A stretch of 18,974 bases of DNA. Source: JAMLHN01 sp035708745. GTDB taxonomy: Bacteria; Chloroflexota; Chloroflexia; Thermomicrobiales; UBA6265. The notes under the pieces are model-generated. The model was not told where the DNA came from. It ran no database searches and saw nothing but the letters and a program-made list of their open reading frames with translations. Positions 7,127-14,024 of this stretch are shown piece by piece (position 1 is the first letter of the stretch; each line of letters opens with the position of its first letter). The stretch spans positions 1-18,974 of the forward strand of contig DASTFJ010000251.1 in NCBI GenBank assembly GCA_035708745.1. Direction: 5' to 3'. The position numbers were made by a program, and so were the translations under genes.

Positions 7127-7627
7127 ATGTACCTGCAGCGAGATACTGAAATTGCGCTGGTCGACCGGTTCGCGGAGGTGGCGGATCGGCTGGAAGCGTA
7201 TCTCGACCGAATCGCCTGGGAGACGTATATCGCATCCGAGCAACGTACCGCCGGCCAGCTGATCGATCACATCGCCTGGGCATGGGAAGCGGAGAGCGCG
7301 GCCTTTCGCGCGATCGCCGGGGGAGCATCCGGCTCGGGGTGGACGCAGGAATGGCTCGATGCGCAGAACGCCGAGCAAGCCCAGATCAGCGCCAAACGCA
7401 GCCGGCGGGAGATCGTGCGGCGCTATCGCGCCTCGCGCAATCTGGCGCTCGCCTTTATTCGCGGATTGAACGAAACCGAGCTGGAGCGCACCGGAACGCA
7501 CATGCCCGGCGAACCGGCCCGCAGCGTCGCCGGCTGGATCGAGGTCTGCCTGATCGGGCATCCGCTGGAGCATTTGCCGGAAATCGCTTCGGCGGTGACA
7601 ACAGTGGAGGCACCGGGCACGAAATGA
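7127..7627 (+). CDS. DinB/maleylpyruvate-isomerase-fold protein
   Basis: A 166-residue all-alpha protein of the DinB/MDMPI four-helix-bundle superfamily. The likely metal triad is His48 (AGQLIDHIAWAWEAE), His145 and His149 (CLIGHPLEHLPEI), with the H-x3-H in the last helix as usual. The start at ATG 7127 has GGAGG at 7117-7121 with 5-base spacing. It is transcribed divergently from the molybdoenzyme operon (115 bases between starts) and convergently with the alkyltransferase gene. Members include thiol-dependent S-transferases and many uncharacterised proteins; the DinB name reflects DNA-damage induction in Bacillus, not a proven repair activity. Its closeness to an alkylation-repair operon is suggestive only. 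Confidence 0.8.
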   Translation: MYLQRDTEIALVDRFAEVADRLEAYLDRIAWETYIASEQRTAGQLIDHIAWAWEAESAAFRAIAGGASGSGWTQEWLDAQNAEQAQISAKRSRREIVRRYRASRNLALAFIRGLNETELERTGTHMPGEPARSVAGWIEVCLIGHPLEHLPEIASAVTTVEAPGTK

Positions 7628-7699
7628 CCGGCCTGCTCCACGGGTGTTGGAAGACGATCGAAACCGCTTCGTAACCCAAAACTCGGGCTAGGCCGGTCA
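7625..7699. repeat. 10-bp inverted repeat between convergent genes
   Basis: TGACCGGCCT at 7625-7634 is perfectly complementary to AGGCCGGTCA at 7690-7699. The left arm begins with the DinB-like gene's stop codon, and the repeat ends 37 bases before the 3' end of the alkyltransferase gene. The 55-base loop and the lack of a T-run make it a weak terminator candidate for either strand. Confidence 0.4.
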
Positions 7700-7736
7700 C
7701 CTTCATGATATCCCGCACGGTCAATACCGACCGAAA

Positions 7737-8522
7737 TCAGGACGCGACCGCCGGTCGGCAGACTTTGCAGGGGCGGTAGCCCCGGGCGCGGGCTTCGGCT
7801 TCCGAGTGGAAGAATTGCAAATGCTCTTCCTTCGGCTGGTAGCGGCAGGTGGGGAAGCAGAAGATGTGCGTGGTGTCGCTGCCGACGAAGCGGATGCCGG
7901 TTTTGCCGAAGGCTTCCAGGCGGTCGATATTGGCCCGCTCTTCGGTCAGCAGTGAGCGCTTGATCTCAGTGCCGAAGATGTAGTTGCCGATCACGCCATC
8001 GCCGCGCACCACCCGGTGACAGGGGATGAGCAGCGGGATCGGATTGCCGGCCAGGGCGCTGCCGACCGCGCGTGACGCCTTCGGACTGCCGATCTCCCGC
8101 GCGATCCAGCTATAGGGGCGCACCTGCCCGCGCGGAATTTCCAGCGCCTTGCGCAGCACCGCCGCTTCGAAGACGGTCGAATGGGAGAGATCGAACGGCG
8201 GTGGGGTGTGCCGGTCGCCAGCCAGCAATCGCTCGATACCGCGCGCCAGCTTTGCCGGAGGCGTCTGCACGAACCGCACATCGCGATCGAATCGCGCGCG
8301 GTAGGCGGTCATGAAGGCATCGGTCGTATCGGCCCGATCGACCGCGGTGATACCGTCCATGCTCGCGGCGACGAAGATCGGCCCGATGGGAGAATCCGCC
8401 TGCCAGCAAAGATCGGCCAAACCGGTGCGGTAGAGAATGGCAGGGGTCAAGTCAGATGGCGGCTGCGGCGCGGGCAAATCGCTCAGCCCGGTTTCGATCG
8501 CAGGCTCGGTATGGACATCCAT
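7737..8522 (-). CDS. MGMT-Ada zinc-domain fusion, DNA alkylation repair, inverted order
   Basis: A 261-residue fusion. Residues about 35-195 are an O6-methylguanine-DNA methyltransferase: RGQVRPYSWIAREIGSP (131-147), AVGSALAGNPIPLLIPCHRVV with acceptor Cys168 in the PCHR motif, then GDGVIGNYIFG. Residues about 205-258 match the Ada methylphosphotriester domain: RFVGSDTTHIFCFPTCR, then GYRPCKVCRP, with cysteines 222, 226, 252 and 255 in the C-x3-C...C-x2-C zinc pattern. Cys222 is equivalent to the methyl acceptor Cys38 of E. coli Ada. In classical Ada the zinc domain is N-terminal, then an AraC-type helix-turn-helix, then MGMT; here the order is reversed and no helix-turn-helix is seen. The ATG at 8522 is preceded by AAAGGA (complement of 8532-8537). 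It is second in an operon behind an ECF sigma factor, 30 bases apart. Confidence 0.92.
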   Translation of the reverse strand: MDVHTEPAIETGLSDLPAPQPPSDLTPAILYRTGLADLCWQADSPIGPIFVAASMDGITAVDRADTTDAFMTAYRARFDRDVRFVQTPPAKLARGIERLLAGDRHTPPPFDLSHSTVFEAAVLRKALEIPRGQVRPYSWIAREIGSPKASRAVGSALAGNPIPLLIPCHRVVRGDGVIGNYIFGTEIKRSLLTEERANIDRLEAFGKTGIRFVGSDTTHIFCFPTCRYQPKEEHLQFFHSEAEARARGYRPCKVCRPAVAS

Positions 8523-8552
8523 AGCGTTGCTTCCTTTCGATTCACTTTCAAT

Positions 8553-9116
8553 TCAATGGGACAGCGCCGGCACCGCCGCGCTCAGCCGCTCCCGTAGGAG
8601 CTGGATGCCGCGATGGACATTCGATTTGACGGTGCCGGCCGGCTGCTCGAGGGTTTCGGCGATGTCGTCGTAGCTCAGTCCGAGCACATGCCGCAGGATC
8701 ACCGGCGCTCGGTAGCGCGGCGGCAGCTCCAGCAGCGCTCCGGCCAGGCGATCCGAAAGCTCGCGCCGCTCGCTGATGTGCTCCGGCTCGTCGAGAGCGG
8801 CGGCCATCGGCTCGTCCACGCTTTCCAACCCGCCCACCGCCAGCCGCTTGCCCCGCACCCGGTTGCGCGCGACATTCACCGCGATGGTCAACAACCAGGG
8901 AGAGAGCCGTAGCGCGGCGATTCGCTCGGAGTCATATCCCTGCAGGGCCCGGTAGGCCCGCACGAAGGCGTCTTGCGCGATCTCCTCGGCGTCCTCGGCA
9001 TTACCGCACCAGCGATAGGCGAATCGGTAGACCGGTCCCTGCAGCTCCAGCACCAGCGCTTCGAAATTCCCATCGAGATCGTCCGCCAGCCGCTGGGCGA
9101 GATCGGGTTCCGGCAT
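8553..9116 (-). CDS. ECF RNA polymerase sigma factor
   Basis: A 187-residue group 4 sigma factor. Region 2 spans about 19-90 (core binding DAEEIAQDAFVRAYRAL, then SPWLLTIAVNVARNRVRGKR) and region 4 spans about 120-178 (ALLELPPRYRAPVILRHVLGLSYDDIAE, helix-turn-helix QPAGTVKSNVHRGIQLLRERL). The 2-4 linker is about 30 residues. There is no extra C-terminal domain. The ATG at 9116 has only a weak GGAA site. No anti-sigma gene (zinc-binding ASD or transmembrane protein) lies on either side; the only operon partner is the MGMT-Ada fusion. This suggests that the sigma factor directs expression of alkylation repair, possibly with the Ada-type protein as sensor, but that is inference. No clear GGAAC/CGT-type autoregulatory promoter could be fixed by eye. 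Confidence 0.93.
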   Translation of the reverse strand: MPEPDLAQRLADDLDGNFEALVLELQGPVYRFAYRWCGNAEDAEEIAQDAFVRAYRALQGYDSERIAALRLSPWLLTIAVNVARNRVRGKRLAVGGLESVDEPMAAALDEPEHISERRELSDRLAGALLELPPRYRAPVILRHVLGLSYDDIAETLEQPAGTVKSNVHRGIQLLRERLSAAVPALSH

Positions 9117-9526
9117 TGCGTAATTCCAATATGGCTCGATCGATACGTGCCTCCGGAAGGGTCACTATCACAGTAAACACGTCCTCACGAGTATTGGTTG
9201 CAGCTCGGTGTCTTCGCAATGAGGTATGGCTTGTCCTTCTCCGCCGGTACCGGGTGTGTACCTTGGGAGTGGCAAGGGTGGGGAATCGGAAACCTTCTCG
9301 CCGGTACCGAGCGCCGTTCTCCCGCTGCCGCCAGTTGGCAGACAGTCATGGTACGGCGAGCGGGTGGCTTGGCGGCCGGAGGTCGCCCTGATTCGCAATT
9401 CGCCATCCTGCGTAGGGAGCGGGCGACGGCCCCTTGACACTGGACATAATTGGATGTCTACTGGATGTCCAGGACAACACAACTGAGTGATCGGCAAGCT
9501 TCGTTGTTTGCGTGCCAGGAGCCGTT
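9117..9526. other. Intergenic region between sigma operon and secreted CX4C protein
   Basis: Divergent gene starts flank 410 bases without a credible ORF. An 11-base direct repeat CGCCGGTACCG occurs at 9242-9252 and 9299-9309; the first copy is part of a perfect palindrome CCGGTACCGG (9244-9253). The right end carries a sigma-70-like promoter with phased TGGAT/CGT repeats (9434-9470). The left end must hold the promoter of the ECF operon, which I could not define. Confidence 0.45.
9434..9470 (+). promoter_or_regulatory. Promoter with overlapping repeated operator, for the CX4C protein gene
   Basis: A perfect -35 TTGACA (9434-9439) is followed after 17 bases by TCTACT (9457-9462) as -10. Across it lie three phased copies of a TGGAYRT element: TGGACAT (9441-9447), TGGATGT (9451-9457) and TGGATGT (9462-9468), spaced 10 and 11 bases, about one helical turn. 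GGACAT (9442-9447) and ATGTCC (9465-9470) also form an inverted repeat. This looks like a regulator-binding site placed to block or recruit polymerase. Confidence 0.55.
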
Positions 9527-10312
9527 ATGAAGCTCAATCGGGGATGCATGTACGTTGTTCTTCTCATGTCCCTTACCTGCGGGGCGTTCCCATCGCTTCG
9601 CATGGAACAGGCAGCGGCCCAGCTCGGCGTCCCGCGGCCATGCCAGGCGCCGGCGGGGTTCACGGATCCGGTGCAAATTCTTTTCGCTGATGACACGACC
9701 GCCCCACGCCTGTTGGGTTCGGATGATCTCAGGCACATTGCGCCGGGATCGAGCAATGTTCCTCTTGGGATTACCACCGAATGGGCAAAAACTGGCGTTT
9801 CGAGTGAAGCGAACAATGCGAACGAGGTGCTTTTCACCGGAAGCTGGGCAATTCCACGCACCGGAGCGTTGACCTTCGATGGTGGGCGTGGCGCCATCGT
9901 CACCGCGGTGGCAGGGGATCTGGTCTTGCTCGTTTGTGATGGGAAGGGCGAGATCGATACCGCAGAACGAGATGAGCAATCGATGCTCTTGCCGGTGGGC
10001 AGCTCGACCCCAATCACGGCTGGTACTTCGTTCTATGTCTTTCTGGCAGAAACGACGGCAACGTATTGGTTGTTTGGGAATCGACAACAGGCGCCGTTGA
10101 CCGGCACGCCCACGTTGGCTGTGCCGGAGTCAGTTGTGACCATCAAGATGATTGGCAACAATGGTGGACCCCGTGTCTGCGGGATGTCGAACTGTTGGCC
10201 AGTGTCAGTTCTTCCGCAGAAGCCGTCCGACGCGAACTGCGACGGCCACACGTGCTCGAAATTGCCGGAACAGCAAGGGGGATGTGGGGGAATCTACTGC
10301 TGGGTCAAATAG
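9527..10312 (+). CDS. Secreted protein with cupin-like middle and three CX4C pairs
   Basis: A 261-residue protein. The start at ATG 9527 has AGGAG five bases upstream. An N-terminal export signal (MKLNRGCMYVVLLMSL, cleavage probably near EQAAAQ) predicts secretion. Residues about 45-185 are rich in short strands with a layout reminiscent of a cupin barrel (LTFDGGRGAIVTAVAGDL, then TPITAGTSFYVFLAE), but the metal-binding histidines of enzymatic cupins are not evident, so that is tentative. The last 45 residues contain six cysteines as three equal pairs: C218-C223, C238-C243 and C253-C258, each C-x4-C, with Gly-rich spacers. The gene is convergent with the TIR-STAND gene and their ends overlap by 19 bases. 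I do not recognise a characterised family. Disulfide-stabilised or metal-binding tail are both possible. Confidence 0.8.
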   Translation: MKLNRGCMYVVLLMSLTCGAFPSLRMEQAAAQLGVPRPCQAPAGFTDPVQILFADDTTAPRLLGSDDLRHIAPGSSNVPLGITTEWAKTGVSSEANNANEVLFTGSWAIPRTGALTFDGGRGAIVTAVAGDLVLLVCDGKGEIDTAERDEQSMLLPVGSSTPITAGTSFYVFLAETTATYWLFGNRQQAPLTGTPTLAVPESVVTIKMIGNNGGPRVCGMSNCWPVSVLPQKPSDANCDGHTCSKLPEQQGGCGGIYCWVK

Positions 10313-12948
10313 GCTGCGTTCGCAATCGAGCTGCGTTCGATCTCAAATGCGGCTTTCAAGGATCGTTGTCGGCCCGCGGTCTCGGCTGCAGAATACCGAT
10401 CGAACCCAATCGTCGCGATGATCTGCTCATTCAACGCTTCGTGTGTGCGCTGGTCGAACGGCGAAAGAGCCGTTCCGGTCGACTCACGCCACTGCCTCGT
10501 CGCCCCGAGCAGCTCCGCTGCGCGTTCATATGCGCCTTCTGCAACCAGCAGGAGCGCGTTGCTCTCCAGCGCGGCCTCCAACGCAAGCGCATCGGTGTAT
10601 TCAGTGAGCAGATTGTTGCCCCTGTCGACATGCGTCCGAGCAGCGCGAAGGTCCGAGTCCACGAGCGTGGTTCCCAATTCGAAGAGGCAACTTGCCTCTT
10701 CTCGAGGCGCATTGAGGGCCCGAAAGTGTGCGAGCGCCGCCTGGAGTTGATTGGTGGCATCATCGATCGACCCCAATCGGCGCAGCGCGCGGCCTCGAAC
10801 AAGCGCCATCCATGCTGCGCTTGTCGGATCTTTGAGCAAGCAACTCGCCTCTTCGAGGACCGTAAGGGACTGCTCGAATAGCGCGGCCTGGCAATACGCA
10901 TGGGCCAGGTGCACCAAGGCGTGCCCCAACGCCTCCGAGTCGTTAGACTCGCGGTCAAGGCGTACGATCGCTTCGATGGTTGTCAACGCCCGCTCGAATT
11001 CCCCTTGCAGCAGGGCGATCAATCCACGTGACCCCTCGATGGCGTGCACAAGATTCGTGTCGCCGCATTCGAGCGCCGCGGCAAGCGCATCGCGATAGTA
11101 CGCCTCAGCCTGCTCGTAATTGCTGAACCAACTATTTCCAAGCAGAAGGAGCGCTCGCGCACGCAGGTGTGCATCGGCGTCGGGAACCTTCTCGAAGAGT
11201 CGCGTCGTCCATACCCGGGCTTCTTCTTCGTGACCTCGCTGATCGAGCAACCCCCACAGCGCGACAGCCATTTCCAACCCGCGCTGATCCGGATTAGGAA
11301 GAGCGGCGAACTGTTCGACCGCAACCCGAAAATTTCCCAGCTCGTGGTCGAGACGATCGAGCCAGAGACCGATATCATCCGCACGATAGTGCTCGTCCGC
11401 TGCTTTGGCGAGATCGACGAAGAATTCCGCGTGCGCGGCTGAGCACTCTTCCCATTCGCCAGACTGCTGAAGGACATCGATCGCGAACTCCTGGATGGTC
11501 TGGAGCATCATGAAACGAGGTTCGCCGGCAAGGTCTGGCGTCACTTGCAACAGGTTCGCTTGCACGAGGGTATCGAGTCGGGTCAGCGCCACCAGCGGGT
11601 CCTCCGCCGGGTTGTTCCAGATGACGGTTGCGGCTGCATCGATCGCAATGCCACCCCGGAAAACGGCCAATCTGCAGAACGCGCGTTGACTATCGGGATC
11701 GAGCAGATCGTAACTCCAGGCGATGGTGTCACGGAGCGTCCGCTGTCGCATCGGTCCCCCCTGGCGGCCGCTGGTGAGCAGAGCGAGCGATGTGTCGAGT
11801 CGATCGAGGATCGCACCAGGAGTCAGGAGCCTGACGAGTGCCGCGGCGAGCTCGATCGCGAGCGGGAGTCCGTCCAGGCGCCGGCATATGCTGGCGATGT
11901 CCGGCATGTTCCGTTCGGTGAGCTCGAAATCGGAGCGCGCTTCTCGAGCGCGCTCGACGAACAGCTGGATAGCTGGATTTGTCGCCAAGTCGAGCGACCC
12001 TGTGGAGCGGTCTTCGATCGGGACCGCAAGCGGGGAAACCAGGAAGATCTGCTCTCCGGGTATCTGTAGCGGGACCCGGCTGGTGATCAAGACCGTCACG
12101 TCTGGACAGGCTTGCACCAATTCGCCCACGAAGCCGGCCGCGGCAACGACCTGCTCAAAATTGTCCAGCACCAGCAGCATCTGTTTTCCAGCGAGACCGG
12201 AGAGGAGCGTTTCGATCGGTGCGGTTCCCGGGATCTTCTGCAGGTGGAGGGCCTCGATCAACTCGAGACCAACATGGGACGGATCGGTGATCGCCGCCAG
12301 GTCGACGAATACCACGTCTCCGTGAAAGTGCGAGAGCGCCGCCCGGGCCACTGCGATAGCCAGCCGGGTCTTGCCTGTTCCACCGGGACCGGTGAGCGTA
12401 ACGAGTCGGTGCGTGGCAAGCAATGCAGTCAACGATTCGATGTCGGCATCGCGGCCAAGGATGTCGGTCAGCGGATATGGCAACCGAACTGGATTGAGTT
12501 CCTCGGCAATCGCGAATCTGGCAACCGGTATGGGCGAACGGTCGATCCGGTCGAGCGCACGTTTGACCTGCCCCAACCATTGCTCCTGGGGATGATCCAG
12601 CACCTCGATCCACTGCACGCCTTCCAGCCAGTAATCGAGCTCTGGTGGGAACTCCGTTGGTTCGAGGATCAATGGAAGACAGGGACGTTGGTACTTCCAG
12701 GCCAACATCAGTTCCTGCCGGACATTGATCGAGACGAGTGATGCGGACGAGCACATCAGGATGAGGGCACGACACCCACGAATAGCCGCAGCGATCTCGA
12801 CGCCGAACGCGGTTGCACCGGGGATGTCCTCATAATCGACCCACAAGCGGTATCCGGCCCCGGTCAGGGCGTCGAGCACTGGCGTCACCGCTGACCGGTC
12901 AACACTGGCATAACTGATGAACAGGTGCTGATCGCCGGTAGCGCTCAC
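10294..12948 (-). CDS. TIR-STAND NTPase-TPR protein (bacterial NLR-like)
   Basis: An 884-residue protein from GTG 12948. That start is chosen because GGAGG (complement of 12957-12961) is 8 bases upstream and the TIR domain begins at once; a GTG at 12999 adds 17 residues without a ribosome site. Residues 8-135 are a TIR domain (HLFISYASVD, YRLWVDYEDIPGA, then CSSASLVSINVRQELMLAW, where Glu79 sits at the putative NADase position). Residues about 165-420 are a STAND/AfsR-type NTPase: Walker A GPGGTGKT (187-194), Walker B LLVLDNFE (258-265), sensor TSR (289-291) and GLPLAIELAA (360-369). A winged-helix-like segment follows, then TPR-like helical repeats from about 540 to 850. No C-terminal DNA-binding domain. 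The architecture parallels NLR immune sensors: TPR senses, NTPase oligomerises, TIR acts. A signalling role without NADase activity is also possible. Confidence 0.92.
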   Translation of the reverse strand: MSATGDQHLFISYASVDRSAVTPVLDALTGAGYRLWVDYEDIPGATAFGVEIAAAIRGCRALILMCSSASLVSINVRQELMLAWKYQRPCLPLILEPTEFPPELDYWLEGVQWIEVLDHPQEQWLGQVKRALDRIDRSPIPVARFAIAEELNPVRLPYPLTDILGRDADIESLTALLATHRLVTLTGPGGTGKTRLAIAVARAALSHFHGDVVFVDLAAITDPSHVGLELIEALHLQKIPGTAPIETLLSGLAGKQMLLVLDNFEQVVAAAGFVGELVQACPDVTVLITSRVPLQIPGEQIFLVSPLAVPIEDRSTGSLDLATNPAIQLFVERAREARSDFELTERNMPDIASICRRLDGLPLAIELAAALVRLLTPGAILDRLDTSLALLTSGRQGGPMRQRTLRDTIAWSYDLLDPDSQRAFCRLAVFRGGIAIDAAATVIWNNPAEDPLVALTRLDTLVQANLLQVTPDLAGEPRFMMLQTIQEFAIDVLQQSGEWEECSAAHAEFFVDLAKAADEHYRADDIGLWLDRLDHELGNFRVAVEQFAALPNPDQRGLEMAVALWGLLDQRGHEEEARVWTTRLFEKVPDADAHLRARALLLLGNSWFSNYEQAEAYYRDALAAALECGDTNLVHAIEGSRGLIALLQGEFERALTTIEAIVRLDRESNDSEALGHALVHLAHAYCQAALFEQSLTVLEEASCLLKDPTSAAWMALVRGRALRRLGSIDDATNQLQAALAHFRALNAPREEASCLFELGTTLVDSDLRAARTHVDRGNNLLTEYTDALALEAALESNALLLVAEGAYERAAELLGATRQWRESTGTALSPFDQRTHEALNEQIIATIGFDRYSAAETAGRQRSLKAAFEIERSSIANAAYLTQQ

Positions 12949-13061
12949 GGTCAAAACCTCCGAATCGAAGCGAGGAGCGTTGACCTCGATGAGGTCCACC
13001 GCAGCAACGTGGTGGAAGGTTTTCGGGCTTCTCTACACTATACCCTTACCGAGAGTCGCGA

Positions 13062-14024
13062 CTACCGGTTCCGCATGCGGGGGTCGATGGCGTCGCGGAG
13101 GCCATCGCCGAAGAGGTTGATGGCCAGTACGGTGAGCATGATGGCCAGACCGGGGAAGAAGGCTACCCACCACTGATGCCGCATCATCGTGCGCCCATCG
13201 GAGAGCATATTGCCCCACTCCGGCACCGGCGGTTTGACCCCGAGGCCCAGGAAGGAAAGGGTCGCTCCGAGAATGATCGCTCCGGCAATACCCAGGGTGA
13301 CGAGCACGATGATGGGGGGCAGCACATTCGGCAGGATGTGGCGGAACATGATGGTGCCGTCTCCCGCCCCTGAAACCCTGGCGGCAGTGACGTATTCCGT
13401 TTCGCGCGTCGTCAGCACGGCGCTGCGCACCACGCGGGTGTATTCGGGAATCGTCGCGATGCCGACCGCGAGCATGAGATTGAACAGACTCGTGCCCAGA
13501 ATGGCAACCAGCGCCAGGGCCAGCAAGATGCCCGGGAACGCCAGCAGGATATCGGAGCCGCGCATCACCAACGTGTCGGTGAATCCCCCGAGATAGCCCG
13601 CGATCAGCCCAAAGGTCACCCCAATGACCGAGGCGATGCCGATCGCCACGAACCCAACCGGTAGCGAGCGTCGCCCGCCGTAGAGCACGCGCGAGAAAAT
13701 ATCTCTCCCGAAATTGTCGGTGCCCATCAGATGCTGGCGGCTGGGAGCCTCTCGAATCGCCTGCGTGTCCTGCTGGATCGGATCGTAGGGCGCCAGCTGG
13801 CCGGCAAAAATCGAGATGGCGATGATCGCCAGCAGCACGATGAGCCCGGCAACGGCGCCCGGGTTTTGGCGCAACCGCCGCAGCGCATCCCGCGTCAGGC
13901 CCGATGGTTTGGCCGACGCCCCAAGCGCCGACCAGCTCTCCGGTGCTCCCGATCCCTGGGAATCGGCTTGCATTTCGCTCGCTTCGATGGCCGCTGAGGT
14001 GACGGCCGAGCCGGGATCAGTCAT
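13062..14024 (-). CDS. ABC transporter permease, DppC/OppC type
   Basis: A 320-residue inner-membrane permease of the peptide/nickel importer family. After a polar N-terminal 50 residues and TM1 (about 57-77) comes the family hallmark HLMGTDNFGRDIFSRVLYG (98-116). Membrane segments follow, then the ATPase-coupling EAA loop at 210-240 (EYVTAARVSGAGDGTIMFRHI) and a final segment near 287-306. The ATG at 14024 overlaps the last 8 bases of the preceding permease gene, so translation is coupled. It is the last gene of the importer operon; the next gene on the strand encodes the TIR-STAND protein, 113 bases away, where dppD/dppF-type ATPase genes might be expected. The transported solute (peptide, metal or sugar) cannot be told. 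Confidence 0.93.
   Translation of the reverse strand: MTDPGSAVTSAAIEASEMQADSQGSGAPESWSALGASAKPSGLTRDALRRLRQNPGAVAGLIVLLAIIAISIFAGQLAPYDPIQQDTQAIREAPSRQHLMGTDNFGRDIFSRVLYGGRRSLPVGFVAIGIASVIGVTFGLIAGYLGGFTDTLVMRGSDILLAFPGILLALALVAILGTSLFNLMLAVGIATIPEYTRVVRSAVLTTRETEYVTAARVSGAGDGTIMFRHILPNVLPPIIVLVTLGIAGAIILGATLSFLGLGVKPPVPEWGNMLSDGRTMMRHQWWVAFFPGLAIMLTVLAINLFGDGLRDAIDPRMRNR

Noticed and set aside
7455..7724. Minus-strand TTG frame starting LTVRDIMKVTGL, faintly like a regulator N-terminus
   Set aside because: Runs antisense into the DinB-like gene and the likeness is lost after about 15 residues.
10066..10881. 271-codon + strand frame overlapping the secreted-protein and TIR-STAND genes
   Set aside because: Out of frame with one and antisense to the other; unlike any family.
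13054..13063. Palindrome AGTCGCGACT at the end of dppC, with TATAGT beyond it, as promoter/operator of the TIR-STAND gene
   Set aside because: No acceptable -35 at 16-18 bases and the palindrome is within coding sequence; too weak to list.
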